Shown here: positions 54,945 to 64,000 of the stretch, one piece after another
Layout of the letters: the number at the start of each line of letters is the position of its first letter
Numbering within the stretch: the stretch's first letter is position 1
DNA from: Flavobacteriaceae bacterium R38
Lineage (GTDB): Bacteria > Bacteroidota > Bacteroidia > Flavobacteriales > Flavobacteriaceae
Assembly (NCBI GenBank): GCA_009901575.1
Contig: WXYP01000002.1
Location: 186,001 to 250,000 of the forward strand
DNA: 64,000 nt
Reading direction: 5' to 3'
Translations under genes and position numbers: made by a program
Notes under the pieces: generated by a model
Seen by the model: the letters and a program-made list of their open reading frames with translations, nothing else
What the model was told of the DNA's origin: nothing
Database searches by the model: none

Positions 54945-55736
54945 TTATAAGTTTAACTCATTGTCTATTAAATCTATAAGCGATTGTAGTTCATCCTTAA
55001 AATTAGGGTATACCCTTTGATGAAGGTGATCTGCAACTGCTAAATAGTTTAGAAGGATATTCTCAAATTCCTGAGACTTCATGAGGCCTTTATTACTATT
55101 ATTATTAGATGATCTGTTAATTTTTAAATCATCAGAATATTCAATTCCATCAAAAACAGTTCTATAGCTTCCGTGTAACTGCATATAATAATTACTTTTA
55201 ACTAATGCTTCTCGCAATGCTTTTTCTTGTAACCTGACAATAGTAAGTTTGCTTTCCCAGGAAGCCAAAATACTACGAATGCTATCATTTCTAATGTCTT
55301 TTAACCCACCGGAAGATATCAACTCGGTTAAAGCCCCATTTTCATAATAAATTTTGATTTCCCTGGACAAAGGTTGAACGATAAGACCAGATAGTTCATC
55401 TTCATTAATATTATTTAGGTCTTCATCTGAAGCCATTAAATTTATAATGGTACGACTACTCTCAATGATGGTCATCAAGGCTTCACTTATTTCATCTATC
55501 GTTTTAATATTATTGATCATTTCTCCTTTAATCAATAACAGGTGATTTTCTTGCTTTTTGTAAGTACTTATTCGTTCATTTCTATTATTAAGCTGAAGAG
55601 CAATCAGAATTCCAATAACCACAAGCACAATCTCACCAATTGCGTAGATTAGGTATTTTCCGAGTTTCCCTAATCGTCCGGCAGATGAGTCTTCTTCTAA
55701 TAATCCTAATCTGATTTTTCTAAAGATTTTTATCAT
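54945..55736 (-). CDS. DUF6090 membrane-anchored protein
   Basis: A 263-residue protein. The start MIKIFRKIRLGLLEED, then GKYLIYAIGEIVLVVIGILIALQLNN, is the signature of the Bacteroidota DUF6090 family: a conserved basic juxtamembrane patch, one membrane helix and a large helical extracytoplasmic domain. The function is unknown. Many paralogues usually exist per genome. It appears monocistronic or loosely linked to the neighbouring small genes. Confidence 0.88.
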   Translation of the reverse strand: MIKIFRKIRLGLLEEDSSAGRLGKLGKYLIYAIGEIVLVVIGILIALQLNNRNERISTYKKQENHLLLIKGEMINNIKTIDEISEALMTIIESSRTIINLMASDEDLNNINEDELSGLIVQPLSREIKIYYENGALTELISSGGLKDIRNDSIRSILASWESKLTIVRLQEKALREALVKSNYYMQLHGSYRTVFDGIEYSDDLKINRSSNNNSNKGLMKSQEFENILLNYLAVADHLHQRVYPNFKDELQSLIDLIDNELNL

Positions 55737-55808
55737 TGGTTTGTTGGGTTAACTGGATAAAGTTAGTTTTTGCTGTTTGTTACCTGGTTTAAAAGTAAGA
55801 AAATGTCT

Positions 55809-56120
55809 TTATTTAATTAGAATTGTACCGTTTCTATATAAGTTTAGTGCTTGCTCTAATACTAATTTAATTGTATTTATTGGTAAATTCTTTTTGGGAT
55901 TAACTCTAAAAATTTTCATGCGAGACCGTTTCCCCGTTTCTAATTCAGGATGATGAAGATGCTTTCCTTCTACCATAAGAAAATAAGGTTCATCCCTTTT
56001 TTTATCAACCCATAAATAACAGAATGCCTTTCCTCTATAGCAAAAGCAAGGCATTCCGTATTTTTTCGTTTCTGTAATGTCTTCTAAGTCACAATTAAGA
56101 ATAATTTTTCTCATGGTCAA
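55809..56120 (-). CDS. DUF1801-like small protein
   Basis: A 103-residue soluble protein. YGMPCFCYRGKAFCYLWVDKK, then HHPELETGKRSRMKIFRVN, resembles the DUF1801/YdhG-like group (small alpha/beta proteins of unclear role). It is shorter than most members at the N-terminus, but an ATG at 56120 or two codons later gives an acceptable start. No link with the neighbours is evident. Confidence 0.7.
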   Translation of the reverse strand: MTMRKIILNCDLEDITETKKYGMPCFCYRGKAFCYLWVDKKRDEPYFLMVEGKHLHHPELETGKRSRMKIFRVNPKKNLPINTIKLVLEQALNLYRNGTILIK

Positions 56121-56198
56121 TAAACAACTCTTATTTGGCTCTTGTTTATCAAAGTAAAACTATTCTTATCACTCATCTTTTTCGAATTACACCTAAGG

Positions 56199-58445
56199 TT
56201 AATTAGGTGGTGTGTGTGCTAAAATATAATCTGTTATCAGAGTATAAAGATGTTTCCTGGTATTTCTGCCCTCATAAATTCCATGCGATCTGTTAGGATA
56301 TGACATCATTTGAAATTTCTTATTTTCTTTAATCAATTCATTAATCAGTATTTCTGCACTTTGATAATGTACATTATCATCTGCAGTACCATGAATTATC
56401 AAGAGGTTTCCTTTTAAATTTTTAGCATAAGTAACAGGAGATCCGTTTATAAAATCTTCTAAATTTTCACTAGGTAAACCCATATATCGTTCCTGGTAAA
56501 TGTTATCATAGATCAATTGATTGGATACTGCAGCTACAGCTATTCCGGTTTTGTAGATGTCTGGGTATTTAAACATAAGATTAAGGGTCATAGAACCGCC
56601 ACCACTCCAGCCCCAAACTGCTGTACGGTTTTCGTCCAGATAATCTAGTTTCAGAATTTCTTTAGCTGCCAGGGCTTGATCTTTGGCGTTGATGACCCCA
56701 ATTTTTCTATAAATACTTTTTCTCCAGGCACTCCCTTTTAAAGCGGGTGTCCCCCGATTATCCATATCAATAATTACATAACCTTTTTGAGCCATAAATA
56801 TGTTCCATAATCCTACTTGAGTATCTGTAGCTTCTTGCCCCCAAGGCTCTCCGTAGACGTGAAATAATACAGGATATTTTTTGGAAGCGTCAAAATCAAC
56901 TGGTAAAATCATCCTTACATCAAGGGTGATACCTTCTTCTGTAGTAACCTGGGTAAATTTAATTTCCGGAGTTTTAAGCGAACCTAGTTTTTCGCTATAT
57001 GTTTTATTATCAACTAAAGTTTTTAATATTTTATGATCCGGAAGACTAATAAAACGCACTGTTCTGGGGTTTGTAGTGCTTTCATGCGTATGGATTGCAT
57101 ATTTACCATTGGGAGCTATGTTATAATTATTTACCCCGCTAAATTCTTGAGGTGTGATTCGTTTATCTTTTCCCTTTCCTTTTAGATCGGTACTATATAA
57201 ATAGCGTTGTGTACTATTGGTCGGAGATGCCATAAAAAGAACATTCTTTTTATCTGTGGTTCGCATGGAAGCTACATCATAATCAAAAGGAGTAACAATT
57301 ACTTTTTCTCCTGTAGCAATATTTATTTTGTAAATAGTTCGCCATGCTTCATTTTCTGTCATTCTTAAAAAAGAAGCTTTTGCATCTACTAATGGTAAAT
57401 CATTATTTCCCCAATTATTTGTTGAAATGTCAGGATAGCCTAAATCTACCCAGGTTTCTTCTTTCTCAACATATATTTTTTTAAGGGATTTATTCGAAGG
57501 AATATATGACCAGACGGTAAGTCGATTTTGATGACGATTCATTTGCTGAATCAGTAATAAATCTGGGTTTACCCACTGAATTCCTGGGATATAATTTTCT
57601 CTTTCACCACCTTCAAGAGGGATCCAGTATTTTTTTTCAGTTTCTAAATTGATGATCCCGATTTTTGCAGCAGACGGACTCTGACCTACTTTGGGATATT
57701 GTACGGGAATAGGTTTAGAATAGATAGAATCGGTATTATTGATCATATAAAAAGTACCGGTTTCTGTTGCATCTAATTGCCAATATGCAATATGCTTATT
57801 ATCAGGACTTACGGTAAACCCATCTCTTTTCCCAAATTCTTCTTCGTACACCCAGTCAAAAGTCCCGTTTATAATATCTCCGGTTCCATCTGTAGTTAAT
57901 TGTGTTACTTCGTTGGTTGAGAAGTTTTCTTTATAAATATTAAAATCATGTACATAAAAAACATAACGATTATCAGTAGAAAATTTGGCAAACATCAAAG
58001 ATGAAGCGTCAAATGAACTTCCTAATTGTTTTAAATTTTTCGATTGCAAATCATAAACCCAATAATCCCCTTTTGTATTTGACCTCCAAACTCTGCTGGA
58101 ATTGGTAAAGATTAAAACTTTGGTGCCATCGGGAGATAATGTAAAACTCTCTATGGATAAAGATTTATTATTCGCCTTGAGTGCATTTGCAGGGATAAAT
58201 AATGTCCTTTCCTGGGTTTTACTGGCATAACGAACCAACTCATCTGCTCCGTTAATGCTATTAGATTGTTCTATGGTTATGTATGCATTCCCGTTTTCTA
58301 TCCACTGAATATTGCGTTCAAATTGTTGAGTAAATTCTCCCGAATAAATTCGGTCAATAGAGAGTAAACCACTGTTTTGAGCAAATGTTGAAATACTAGA
58401 GACGATGAAACCAATAATCAGGAAGTATTTAAATTTCTTAAACAT
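56199..58445 (-). CDS. Dipeptidyl peptidase IV-like S9 peptidase
   Basis: A 748-residue exported serine peptidase with a signal peptide (YFLIIGFIVSSISTFAQ). The DPPIV N-terminal beta-propeller spans about residues 80-450, with the substrate-amine Glu pair in DWVYEEEFGKRDGF. The catalytic hydrolase domain has Ser in GWSGGGS (near 614), Asp in GTADDNVHY and His in NRSHGIY. It releases X-Pro dipeptides from peptides in the periplasm. It leads an exported-peptidase group continuing to 64 kb. Confidence 0.94.
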   Translation of the reverse strand: MFKKFKYFLIIGFIVSSISTFAQNSGLLSIDRIYSGEFTQQFERNIQWIENGNAYITIEQSNSINGADELVRYASKTQERTLFIPANALKANNKSLSIESFTLSPDGTKVLIFTNSSRVWRSNTKGDYWVYDLQSKNLKQLGSSFDASSLMFAKFSTDNRYVFYVHDFNIYKENFSTNEVTQLTTDGTGDIINGTFDWVYEEEFGKRDGFTVSPDNKHIAYWQLDATETGTFYMINNTDSIYSKPIPVQYPKVGQSPSAAKIGIINLETEKKYWIPLEGGERENYIPGIQWVNPDLLLIQQMNRHQNRLTVWSYIPSNKSLKKIYVEKEETWVDLGYPDISTNNWGNNDLPLVDAKASFLRMTENEAWRTIYKINIATGEKVIVTPFDYDVASMRTTDKKNVLFMASPTNSTQRYLYSTDLKGKGKDKRITPQEFSGVNNYNIAPNGKYAIHTHESTTNPRTVRFISLPDHKILKTLVDNKTYSEKLGSLKTPEIKFTQVTTEEGITLDVRMILPVDFDASKKYPVLFHVYGEPWGQEATDTQVGLWNIFMAQKGYVIIDMDNRGTPALKGSAWRKSIYRKIGVINAKDQALAAKEILKLDYLDENRTAVWGWSGGGSMTLNLMFKYPDIYKTGIAVAAVSNQLIYDNIYQERYMGLPSENLEDFINGSPVTYAKNLKGNLLIIHGTADDNVHYQSAEILINELIKENKKFQMMSYPNRSHGIYEGRNTRKHLYTLITDYILAHTPPN

Positions 58446-58537
58446 AATTTTTTTGTGCTTAACGATTAGTATGATGATATGTTCTTAAAGAATTAAAGTA
58501 GTAATTGTGAATTTTTTTATTATTTAACCAAAGTTAT

Positions 58538-59029
58538 TTATTTTGTCAATAAACTTGATATTTGTCCATAAAATGATAATAATAGATAGATGTTAAGTAT
58601 CCCGAATATTACACCGAAAATCAATTCTTTATTAATTCGGTATTCTTTAAGTTCTGTTTGAATTGATTTAAGATTAAAGGTATTTTCATCTCCTATTTTT
58701 GTACGAGCAATATGATCACCAATTCTTCTCTTAGGATTTAATATAATTACAAAGAATTCAATAGGAATTATAAATAAAATATTTCTTAACGAACTTTTCC
58801 ATTCATTTGCTTTAAAATTAGATAAATCTTGTACTTGAATTCCAAAAATTCTTTTCCCAATGCTTTTGCCATTTAGAAAATCCTTATTAATAGCTAGAGG
58901 ATAACAAATAAAACATGATATAAAGATATTAAATGTCATTTCATAAACTAAAACTCCAATTAGTATCATGATTAAATAATCAATGATTACAGCCTTAATA
59001 CGTTTCCAAAAAAGTTCTGAGAAAAGCAT
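58538..59029 (-). CDS. RDD-family membrane protein
   Basis: A 163-residue protein. FWKRIKAVIIDYLIMILIG and NGKSIGKRIFGIQVQDL are the conserved first and middle segments of the RDD family (Arg and Asp pairs), with about three or four membrane helices. Family members are proposed ion or solute transporters; the function here is unknown. It is upstream of the DPP4 gene on the same strand with a 92-bp gap. Confidence 0.82.
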   Translation of the reverse strand: MLFSELFWKRIKAVIIDYLIMILIGVLVYEMTFNIFISCFICYPLAINKDFLNGKSIGKRIFGIQVQDLSNFKANEWKSSLRNILFIIPIEFFVIILNPKRRIGDHIARTKIGDENTFNLKSIQTELKEYRINKELIFGVIFGILNIYLLLSFYGQISSLLTK

Positions 59030-59110
59030 TTTTTATAGTTTTAAAGTGTTATCTATTTAAAGTTTGAATTTGATGATTTTAAAATAAACTCTTTTCCGAT
59101 TTCTGTGACT

Positions 59111-60328
59111 CTATTTCCTAGAATGTTTAATACTTTTTTTCCAGGCATTAATAATGTAATTAGTATCCTTTCTTAAAATACTTTCGTTAATGCTAAACTT
59201 TACGATTCCTTTGCTATTCGGATTTCTAAGTAGGATATTGTATTCCCTGGAAAGGGTTTGGGCTAATTTCCTGGCATCAATGCTTTCATCTAAAACCAGG
59301 TTGTAAATATTGGTGTGATTATCAATATCTGAAATCGTAACTTCTTTTAGTTTATTTAAAGATGAAATAATTTGTTTGGCTACAAGCGTAGCTTTTTGCC
59401 ACCTGTCTTCAATACCTTTCAAATAATGTAACGCCATAGCAGCTTCGTCCCAATTTTGGTATGTGGTACCTCCATAGATTTTAATCTGATGATTCATTTT
59501 GTCAATAATCTCTGCATCTCCAGCTAAAATGGCTCCGCCAGAAGCATTTAGATACTTGTAAAGAGAAATGTATACCGTATCAAAATACGAAGCGTATTCA
59601 GAAATTGACACTTTAGTATAAGCAGCAGCGATATGGATTCTGGCTCCGTCTAAATGGAGTTTGTATCCATTTTCTCTACAGTAATTAGAAATCGATTTAA
59701 TAGTTTCTAAAGGAACCGATGCTCCATCTGCACGTCTTACAGGATGTTCAATAACAATAGTACCTAATCCACTTTTAAAAACTTCCCCGGAATTGTAATA
59801 TGCTATCGTATCTTTTAGATCCTGTAGATTAAAATGCGGTTTGTTTTTGCCAACAGGAATCAGTCTTTTATTATGTACTGCCTGAGCTGCATCGGCTTCA
59901 TCTCTAAAAATATGACTGTTCTCCGGAACAATTACTTTGGTGTTGTCTTTGTTTAATAGTTTAATAGCCAGTTGATTGGCCATAGTTCCTGTAGGAACAA
60001 AGATGGCTTTTTCTTTTCCTGTTAACTTAGCGAAAGCTTGTTCTAATTCTGATATAGCACCTCCATTACCATAGAAATCAGTTTTAATAGGATGAAGCTT
60101 GTCAATTTCCATAAGTTTTTGAATTCTTTCCTGTGGAGAGAACATTAATCCGTCTGTAACAAAATTTATTAGCTGATTATCATCATCTAATACATCAGGA
60201 TTAAATTTTTGACCCTCATTTAAAATTGATGAACCTAATCCCAGGGAAGGCACCATGAGTGGGAGAGAGGTGAGACCACATAGTTTTAAAAAGTTTCTTC
60301 GGTTTGCTTTCGAATTTTTTGAACTCAT
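59111..60328 (-). CDS. Threonine-aldolase-type PLP lyase with twin-arginine signal
   Basis: A 405-residue fold-type I PLP enzyme of the GntG/threonine aldolase family. FVPTGTMANQLAIKLL, LHLDGARIHIAA and ISLYKYLNASGGAILAG (with the Schiff-base lysine) are present. The start at 60328 yields MSSKNSKANRRNFLKLCGLTS, a twin-arginine (RRxFLK) export signal with a hydrophobic stretch; the 26 codons before it have no support. A low-specificity threonine aldolase is normally cytoplasmic, so an exported PLP enzyme is unusual. It sits between two exported peptidase genes and may act on amino acids they release. Confidence 0.82.
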   Translation of the reverse strand: MSSKNSKANRRNFLKLCGLTSLPLMVPSLGLGSSILNEGQKFNPDVLDDDNQLINFVTDGLMFSPQERIQKLMEIDKLHPIKTDFYGNGGAISELEQAFAKLTGKEKAIFVPTGTMANQLAIKLLNKDNTKVIVPENSHIFRDEADAAQAVHNKRLIPVGKNKPHFNLQDLKDTIAYYNSGEVFKSGLGTIVIEHPVRRADGASVPLETIKSISNYCRENGYKLHLDGARIHIAAAYTKVSISEYASYFDTVYISLYKYLNASGGAILAGDAEIIDKMNHQIKIYGGTTYQNWDEAAMALHYLKGIEDRWQKATLVAKQIISSLNKLKEVTISDIDNHTNIYNLVLDESIDARKLAQTLSREYNILLRNPNSKGIVKFSINESILRKDTNYIINAWKKSIKHSRK

Positions 60329-60359
60329 TTTAATTGAAATAAGATAATCAGTTATAATT

Positions 60360-62402
60360 TTATTCTTTAGGAATTTCAATCTCTTCGTTCCAGAGATATT
60401 TTCCAAACCATTGCCAGTTATGCCAAATGGCAGCTAATCTTTCTTTAGGTCTCGTAATTCCGTGTCCAAAACCATTGTAAATAATTAGTTTAGTAGGAAC
60501 ACCGACATCTTGTAAGCCTTGAAATAACTCATAAGCATTAGAAGGAGGCACTCTTCTGTCAAACTCGCCATGTTGAATTAAAGTAGGAGTTTTTGCATTA
60601 TTTATATTGGTCATTGGAGATGTTTTTTTATAGATATCTTCATTAGACCATGGCGTATCTTTTAGGTATTGCCTGGTGAACGGATGAACGTCTGTTCCTA
60701 CATAATAGGTCACCCAGTTTGATATTCCGGCTCCAACAGAAATTGCTTTGAATTTATCAGAATTAGTGGTTAAAAAAGCAGAAATATAGCCACCTTGACT
60801 CCATCCCATAGAAGCTACTTTATTACCATCTATAATTCCTTTATCTTCCAGGTATTTGACACCCGATAATACATCCCAGGCATCTCCAACACCAAGATTT
60901 TTGACATTTAAAGACCTGAATTTTTCTCCGTAACCTGCAGACCCTCTGTAGTTGGGTCTTAAAACTAATGCTCCTTTATTTAACCATTGTACCATAGGGT
61001 ACACATAAGCCGGAGTAGGATCAGGGGTTGAGATTCCGGTAGGTCCGCCATGAATGACTACCATTAATGGATATTTTTTATTCGGATTGTAGTTTTGTGG
61101 TTTATGAAGAACTCCTTCAATAGTTGCTCCGTCTTCACTTTTCCAGGATATGACTTCGCTTTGCGCAACAAGCCAATTCTCAATCTGTTTTGAAGAATTT
61201 GTTATTTTCTTAGGATTTTTTATAGGATAGCTACTTTTATAGATTTCTGTTAAATCATTATCATTAGCACCTGTATAAGTGATTTGTTTTCCATCAGAAG
61301 AAAAGGAAAAGTCAACAGTTCTTTCCAAATTATTTTTAAGAATTGTGGTTTTTCCGTTTTTTGGATTTACGCTTACCAATACTCTCTTTGTTTTCTGCCA
61401 GGCAATACCGATAATTCCTGAATCATTCCAAACCATTCCGGCTATATTCTCGTCAAAATCACCTGCTAATTGACGGTTTCCTGATCGATCCAAGTTGATT
61501 CTGAAGTATTTACTATTGAGGTAATAATTAGATGTTCTATCGTCTAAATGAGTTTCGTAAAGCACAGATTTTCCATCCGGTGACCAACATATCAATCCGT
61601 CATAACTAGGATTCTCTACAAGAACCTGATATGATTTTGACTGTACGTCATAAATAGAAATATCAGCGTTAAAAAAAGAATTAATCAATGGTTTTGGCTG
61701 ATGCTCAAAAGCTATCTTATTGCCATCCGGAGACCATTCAAAACTGTTAATAGTAAAATCTTTATTCCCAATCAATAATTTAGCTTCATTTTTTGATGTA
61801 TAAGTAGAATCCTTAAGTTGACCGGGAAGTGGATTTTGATTTAAATTATTCGGGTCAAAAGAAGTGATCCATAACTGATTTAAATTATATTCTTGATCTT
61901 CAACTGCATACGAACCATATTTTTCCTTCCTGTTCTTTTGTTCTTTAGCATTATCTTCCGATTGTAAAAATGCAATTTTGGTACCGTCTGGAGACCACTC
62001 AAAATTTCCGATATTATTCTTTGTATGAGTCAATTGAAAAGATTCACCTCCATCTGTACGAATAACCTGGATTTGAGTTTTATCAGATTTCCTTGAAAGA
62101 AATGCTATCCATTTGCCGTTTGGTGACCATTTTGCGCGATTACTACTGCTTTTAAGATTATTGGTAAGCTGATAAGGAGTATTCCCGTTTTTTGAAATCC
62201 ATAATTCACTGTCAAACCTGTTTTCTTTCCAATCTGTTGAATTTACCTGGAAGAGAACATGATTCCCGTCTGGCGATATTTCAGGACTTGATACCGATTT
62301 TAATGAAATGACTTCTTCAAATGAAGGAGATTTTTTTGCTTGTGCCATTAAATTACCCAGGGAGGCAATCAGAAAGACAATAAAGATGGTATGCTTTTTC
62401 AT
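60360..62402 (-). CDS. Exported prolyl-oligopeptidase-type S9 peptidase
   Basis: A 680-residue protein with a signal peptide (IFIVFLIASLGNLMAQ). The N-terminal WD40-like PD40 repeats (SPDGNHVLF, SPNGKWIAF, SPDGTKIAF) form a propeller. The C-terminal S9C/acylaminoacyl-peptidase domain has Ser in GWSQGGY (near 533), Asp in HGEFDRRVP and His in GFGHGIT. It should act on peptides in the periplasm. It is 31 bases upstream of the PLP lyase on the same strand, so probably one operon. Confidence 0.93.
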   Translation of the reverse strand: MKKHTIFIVFLIASLGNLMAQAKKSPSFEEVISLKSVSSPEISPDGNHVLFQVNSTDWKENRFDSELWISKNGNTPYQLTNNLKSSSNRAKWSPNGKWIAFLSRKSDKTQIQVIRTDGGESFQLTHTKNNIGNFEWSPDGTKIAFLQSEDNAKEQKNRKEKYGSYAVEDQEYNLNQLWITSFDPNNLNQNPLPGQLKDSTYTSKNEAKLLIGNKDFTINSFEWSPDGNKIAFEHQPKPLINSFFNADISIYDVQSKSYQVLVENPSYDGLICWSPDGKSVLYETHLDDRTSNYYLNSKYFRINLDRSGNRQLAGDFDENIAGMVWNDSGIIGIAWQKTKRVLVSVNPKNGKTTILKNNLERTVDFSFSSDGKQITYTGANDNDLTEIYKSSYPIKNPKKITNSSKQIENWLVAQSEVISWKSEDGATIEGVLHKPQNYNPNKKYPLMVVIHGGPTGISTPDPTPAYVYPMVQWLNKGALVLRPNYRGSAGYGEKFRSLNVKNLGVGDAWDVLSGVKYLEDKGIIDGNKVASMGWSQGGYISAFLTTNSDKFKAISVGAGISNWVTYYVGTDVHPFTRQYLKDTPWSNEDIYKKTSPMTNINNAKTPTLIQHGEFDRRVPPSNAYELFQGLQDVGVPTKLIIYNGFGHGITRPKERLAAIWHNWQWFGKYLWNEEIEIPKE

Positions 62403-62426
62403 TTTGGATGGTTTAGATGTTGTATA

Positions 62427-64000
62427 TTATTTTACTTCACTGATAATATTGATACTGTTTAATGCCTCAAGATATTCGATTACATATTCTATTGGAATAG
62501 GTCCGAATTCTGCCGAAAGAATATTTCTAATATCTGTGACACTATTTTTGCTGTTTACAAGGTTTAATGTTTCATATGCATATTCAGATCCTGAACCCCT
62601 GATTCCGGAAAAACCAAATATAGCAGGGCTTTCTTTTTCTGTATCATAATGATCAAAAAAATAATCATATCCAAAAACAGACATTGGGCCTTTGATTTCA
62701 GGATTTCTGGAGTATACTTTTGAGGCATTATCTTTTTTAGAAACTAATTTTTTCCCTTTCCCTATGGTCTTCTTAAGGTTTGAAATAAACTGGGTATATG
62801 CCTTCTGAATATCAGGTGAGATGTTAGCATACGGCTTGATAGAATTAAAAACCTCCATTTCCTGTATCCAGAAATAATGTTTAATATTTTCTTGTTCTTC
62901 AGAGGATAAAGGCTGGATATATTGTAATATTTTAGATACCCTGTTAAGAACTTGCCGTTTTAATAAATCTGTTAGTAATAAAACATCTTCGGAGTCTATA
63001 TCTGCTAAAAAATAAGCAGAACCTGCCCCGATAAAACCTGCTCTCTTTAATTTGGTAGGATCTATATTTGCAGGCAAATCATAATTGGTGTGGATAAAAC
63101 GATCTGGCCAGTCATGAAGATAGATGGCAGGTACTCTAAAAGAACCTTCAGTGAATACCTGGAAGTCACTTCCCATATGAAATTCACCAAGAATGGCTTG
63201 TAAAGGTTCTTTTCCACCCTCATTAGAAACTACAGGTAGTTTTACCGGAACCCCACTGGCATAGTCATCAGAATTTTTATTGACAAAAGCTCCAAAGGCT
63301 TCTCCTACATCATTTATAAAACTCGGAAGGCTTTTAGGGCTTCTGGAGACATGAAAAACAGCTTTGGTAACAGGGCCACCTCCCACCATATCCATATGGA
63401 TATTTACTTTTGCTTTTTTAGCAAGTTCAGGCTTGAAATTTAATAGGGCAGTAGTCCCTTCAATTTCGGGAGACCAAATAAAGCGAATCGTTCGTTTTGG
63501 ACGTTCAATTTTCTTTTCAGCAATTAACTTTTTAAGTGTTCGTGCTACTTCTAAAATAGCAGTACTCCCACTGGCATTATCATTTGCTCCCGGACGCGGA
63601 TGATCCAAATGACAGGTAAATACGATTTCCTCATCTTTTAACTCTGCGTCAGCTCCTTCTACTACAGCAGTTAAAATATCATAATAACCCGGATGTTGTG
63701 CTGCATTTACTTTGGCATGCAGTTTCACTGTTTTTCCTTCAGATAATCTTTGCTGGTAATTTCTTGCCTGTTTTAGAGAAACCATAAAGGCAAAAGTTTT
63801 TGTTTTAGAAAAACCGTCAAGATGCCCCCAGCGAATTAAATTATCATTCTCTTTCCACCATGCTGTAACCTGATTTTGAGCATAACTGAGAATACCTACT
63901 GCTCCATATTTTTCAACAGCTAATGGAACAACAGCTCCGGGTTGAGATGAAGTGAGTACAAGCTTTCCTTTTATATTTTTATTTGCATAATTATTTTCAG
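62427..64000 (-). CDS. M28-family metallopeptidase (partial, runs off the window)
   Basis: The frame is open to the window edge (5' end missing). The first visible residues, with KGKLVLTSSQPGAVVPLAVEKYGAVGIL, are a protease-associated (PA) domain. The M28 zinc ligands follow in TCHLDHPRPGANDNASGS, SPEIEGTTA, HMDMVGG and YLHDWPDRFIHTNYD, which together supply the two-zinc site. A helical C-terminal extension of about 170 residues follows. An internal ATG at 63785 is not the start, because PA-domain coding sequence precedes it. It lies 24 bases upstream of the S9 gene on the same strand, giving an operon of exported peptidases. Confidence 0.9.
   Translation of the reverse strand, partial: ENNYANKNIKGKLVLTSSQPGAVVPLAVEKYGAVGILSYAQNQVTAWWKENDNLIRWGHLDGFSKTKTFAFMVSLKQARNYQQRLSEGKTVKLHAKVNAAQHPGYYDILTAVVEGADAELKDEEIVFTCHLDHPRPGANDNASGSTAILEVARTLKKLIAEKKIERPKRTIRFIWSPEIEGTTALLNFKPELAKKAKVNIHMDMVGGGPVTKAVFHVSRSPKSLPSFINDVGEAFGAFVNKNSDDYASGVPVKLPVVSNEGGKEPLQAILGEFHMGSDFQVFTEGSFRVPAIYLHDWPDRFIHTNYDLPANIDPTKLKRAGFIGAGSAYFLADIDSEDVLLLTDLLKRQVLNRVSKILQYIQPLSSEEQENIKHYFWIQEMEVFNSIKPYANISPDIQKAYTQFISNLKKTIGKGKKLVSKKDNASKVYSRNPEIKGPMSVFGYDYFFDHYDTEKESPAIFGFSGIRGSGSEYAYETLNLVNSKNSVTDIRNILSAEFGPIPIEYVIEYLEALNSINIISEVK

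Overview
The window looks like a chromosomal segment of a marine-type Flavobacteriaceae (phylum Bacteroidota). The DNA is AT-rich, promoters follow the Bacteroidota pattern TTG-N20-TAnnTTTG, and many genes belong to families typical of the group (DUF6090, DUF3667, LytTR/LytS pairs, S9/DPP4 peptidases, a GyrA with Thr at the E. coli Ser83 position). The species cannot be fixed from the sequence alone.

1-12.6 kb is ordinary core genome: clpC, a DoxX protein, gyrA, a TPR protein, a thiolase/NlpC-P60 pair, a PgpH-type 7TM-HD phosphodiesterase, tRNA-Ser(GCU) and tRNA-Pro(UGG).

12.5-23.7 kb is the most unusual region. The 3' end of tRNA-Pro and the 166 bp after it are duplicated about 3.4 kb downstream (192 bp, 9 mismatches, no gaps). 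Both copies carry remains of a tyrosine recombinase and end at the same ACGTT site, after which the sequences diverge into different genes. The genes that follow are nearly all on the + strand. Most are separated by 70-190 bp imperfect palindromes that behave like integron attC sites. In three cassettes the first 9-10 bases are perfectly complementary to the first arm of the cassette's own palindrome, which is a hallmark of integron cassettes. I read this as two tandem, decayed integron-like cassette arrays of Bacteroidota type at tRNA-Pro. Their cargo is a Shedu-type nuclease, an AraC regulator, three beta-lactamase-fold lipoproteins, an aminoglycoside-phosphotransferase-like kinase, an erythromycin-esterase-like lipoprotein and a PhnO-like acetyltransferase.

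23.8-31 kb is accessory and partly decaying DNA: two AraC regulators, a TraB/Tiki-like protein, a fourth beta-lactamase-fold lipoprotein, a LytS/LytR-type two-component pair with a kinase frameshift and a receiver-domain deletion, and a 5'-truncated DUF3667 gene fused head-to-head to the kinase start. 30.7-33.1 kb holds a divergent galactofuranose pair (UDP-galactopyranose mutase and a galactofuranosyltransferase).

33.4-50.3 kb is a molybdenum-cofactor enzyme module. A regulator, a MoxR ATPase, a VWA protein and coxG/S/L/M-like genes run on the + strand. Facing them is a tight six-gene - strand operon (fdhD, FdhF/YdeP oxidoreductase, two acyl-CoA ligases, alpha/beta hydrolase, haloacid dehalogenase), with a MobA-like gene beside it. 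A four-helix-bundle (S23/IVS) gene bounded by 28-bp inverted repeats sits inside the MoxR-VWA unit.

50.3-54.2 kb has tRNA-Arg(UCU) followed by a 1195-aa helicase-PLD nuclease that matches the architecture of Mokosh type II anti-phage proteins. 54.5-64 kb carries small conserved proteins and an exported-peptidase cluster (DPP4, prolyl-oligopeptidase-like, M28), an RDD protein and a PLP lyase with a twin-arginine signal.
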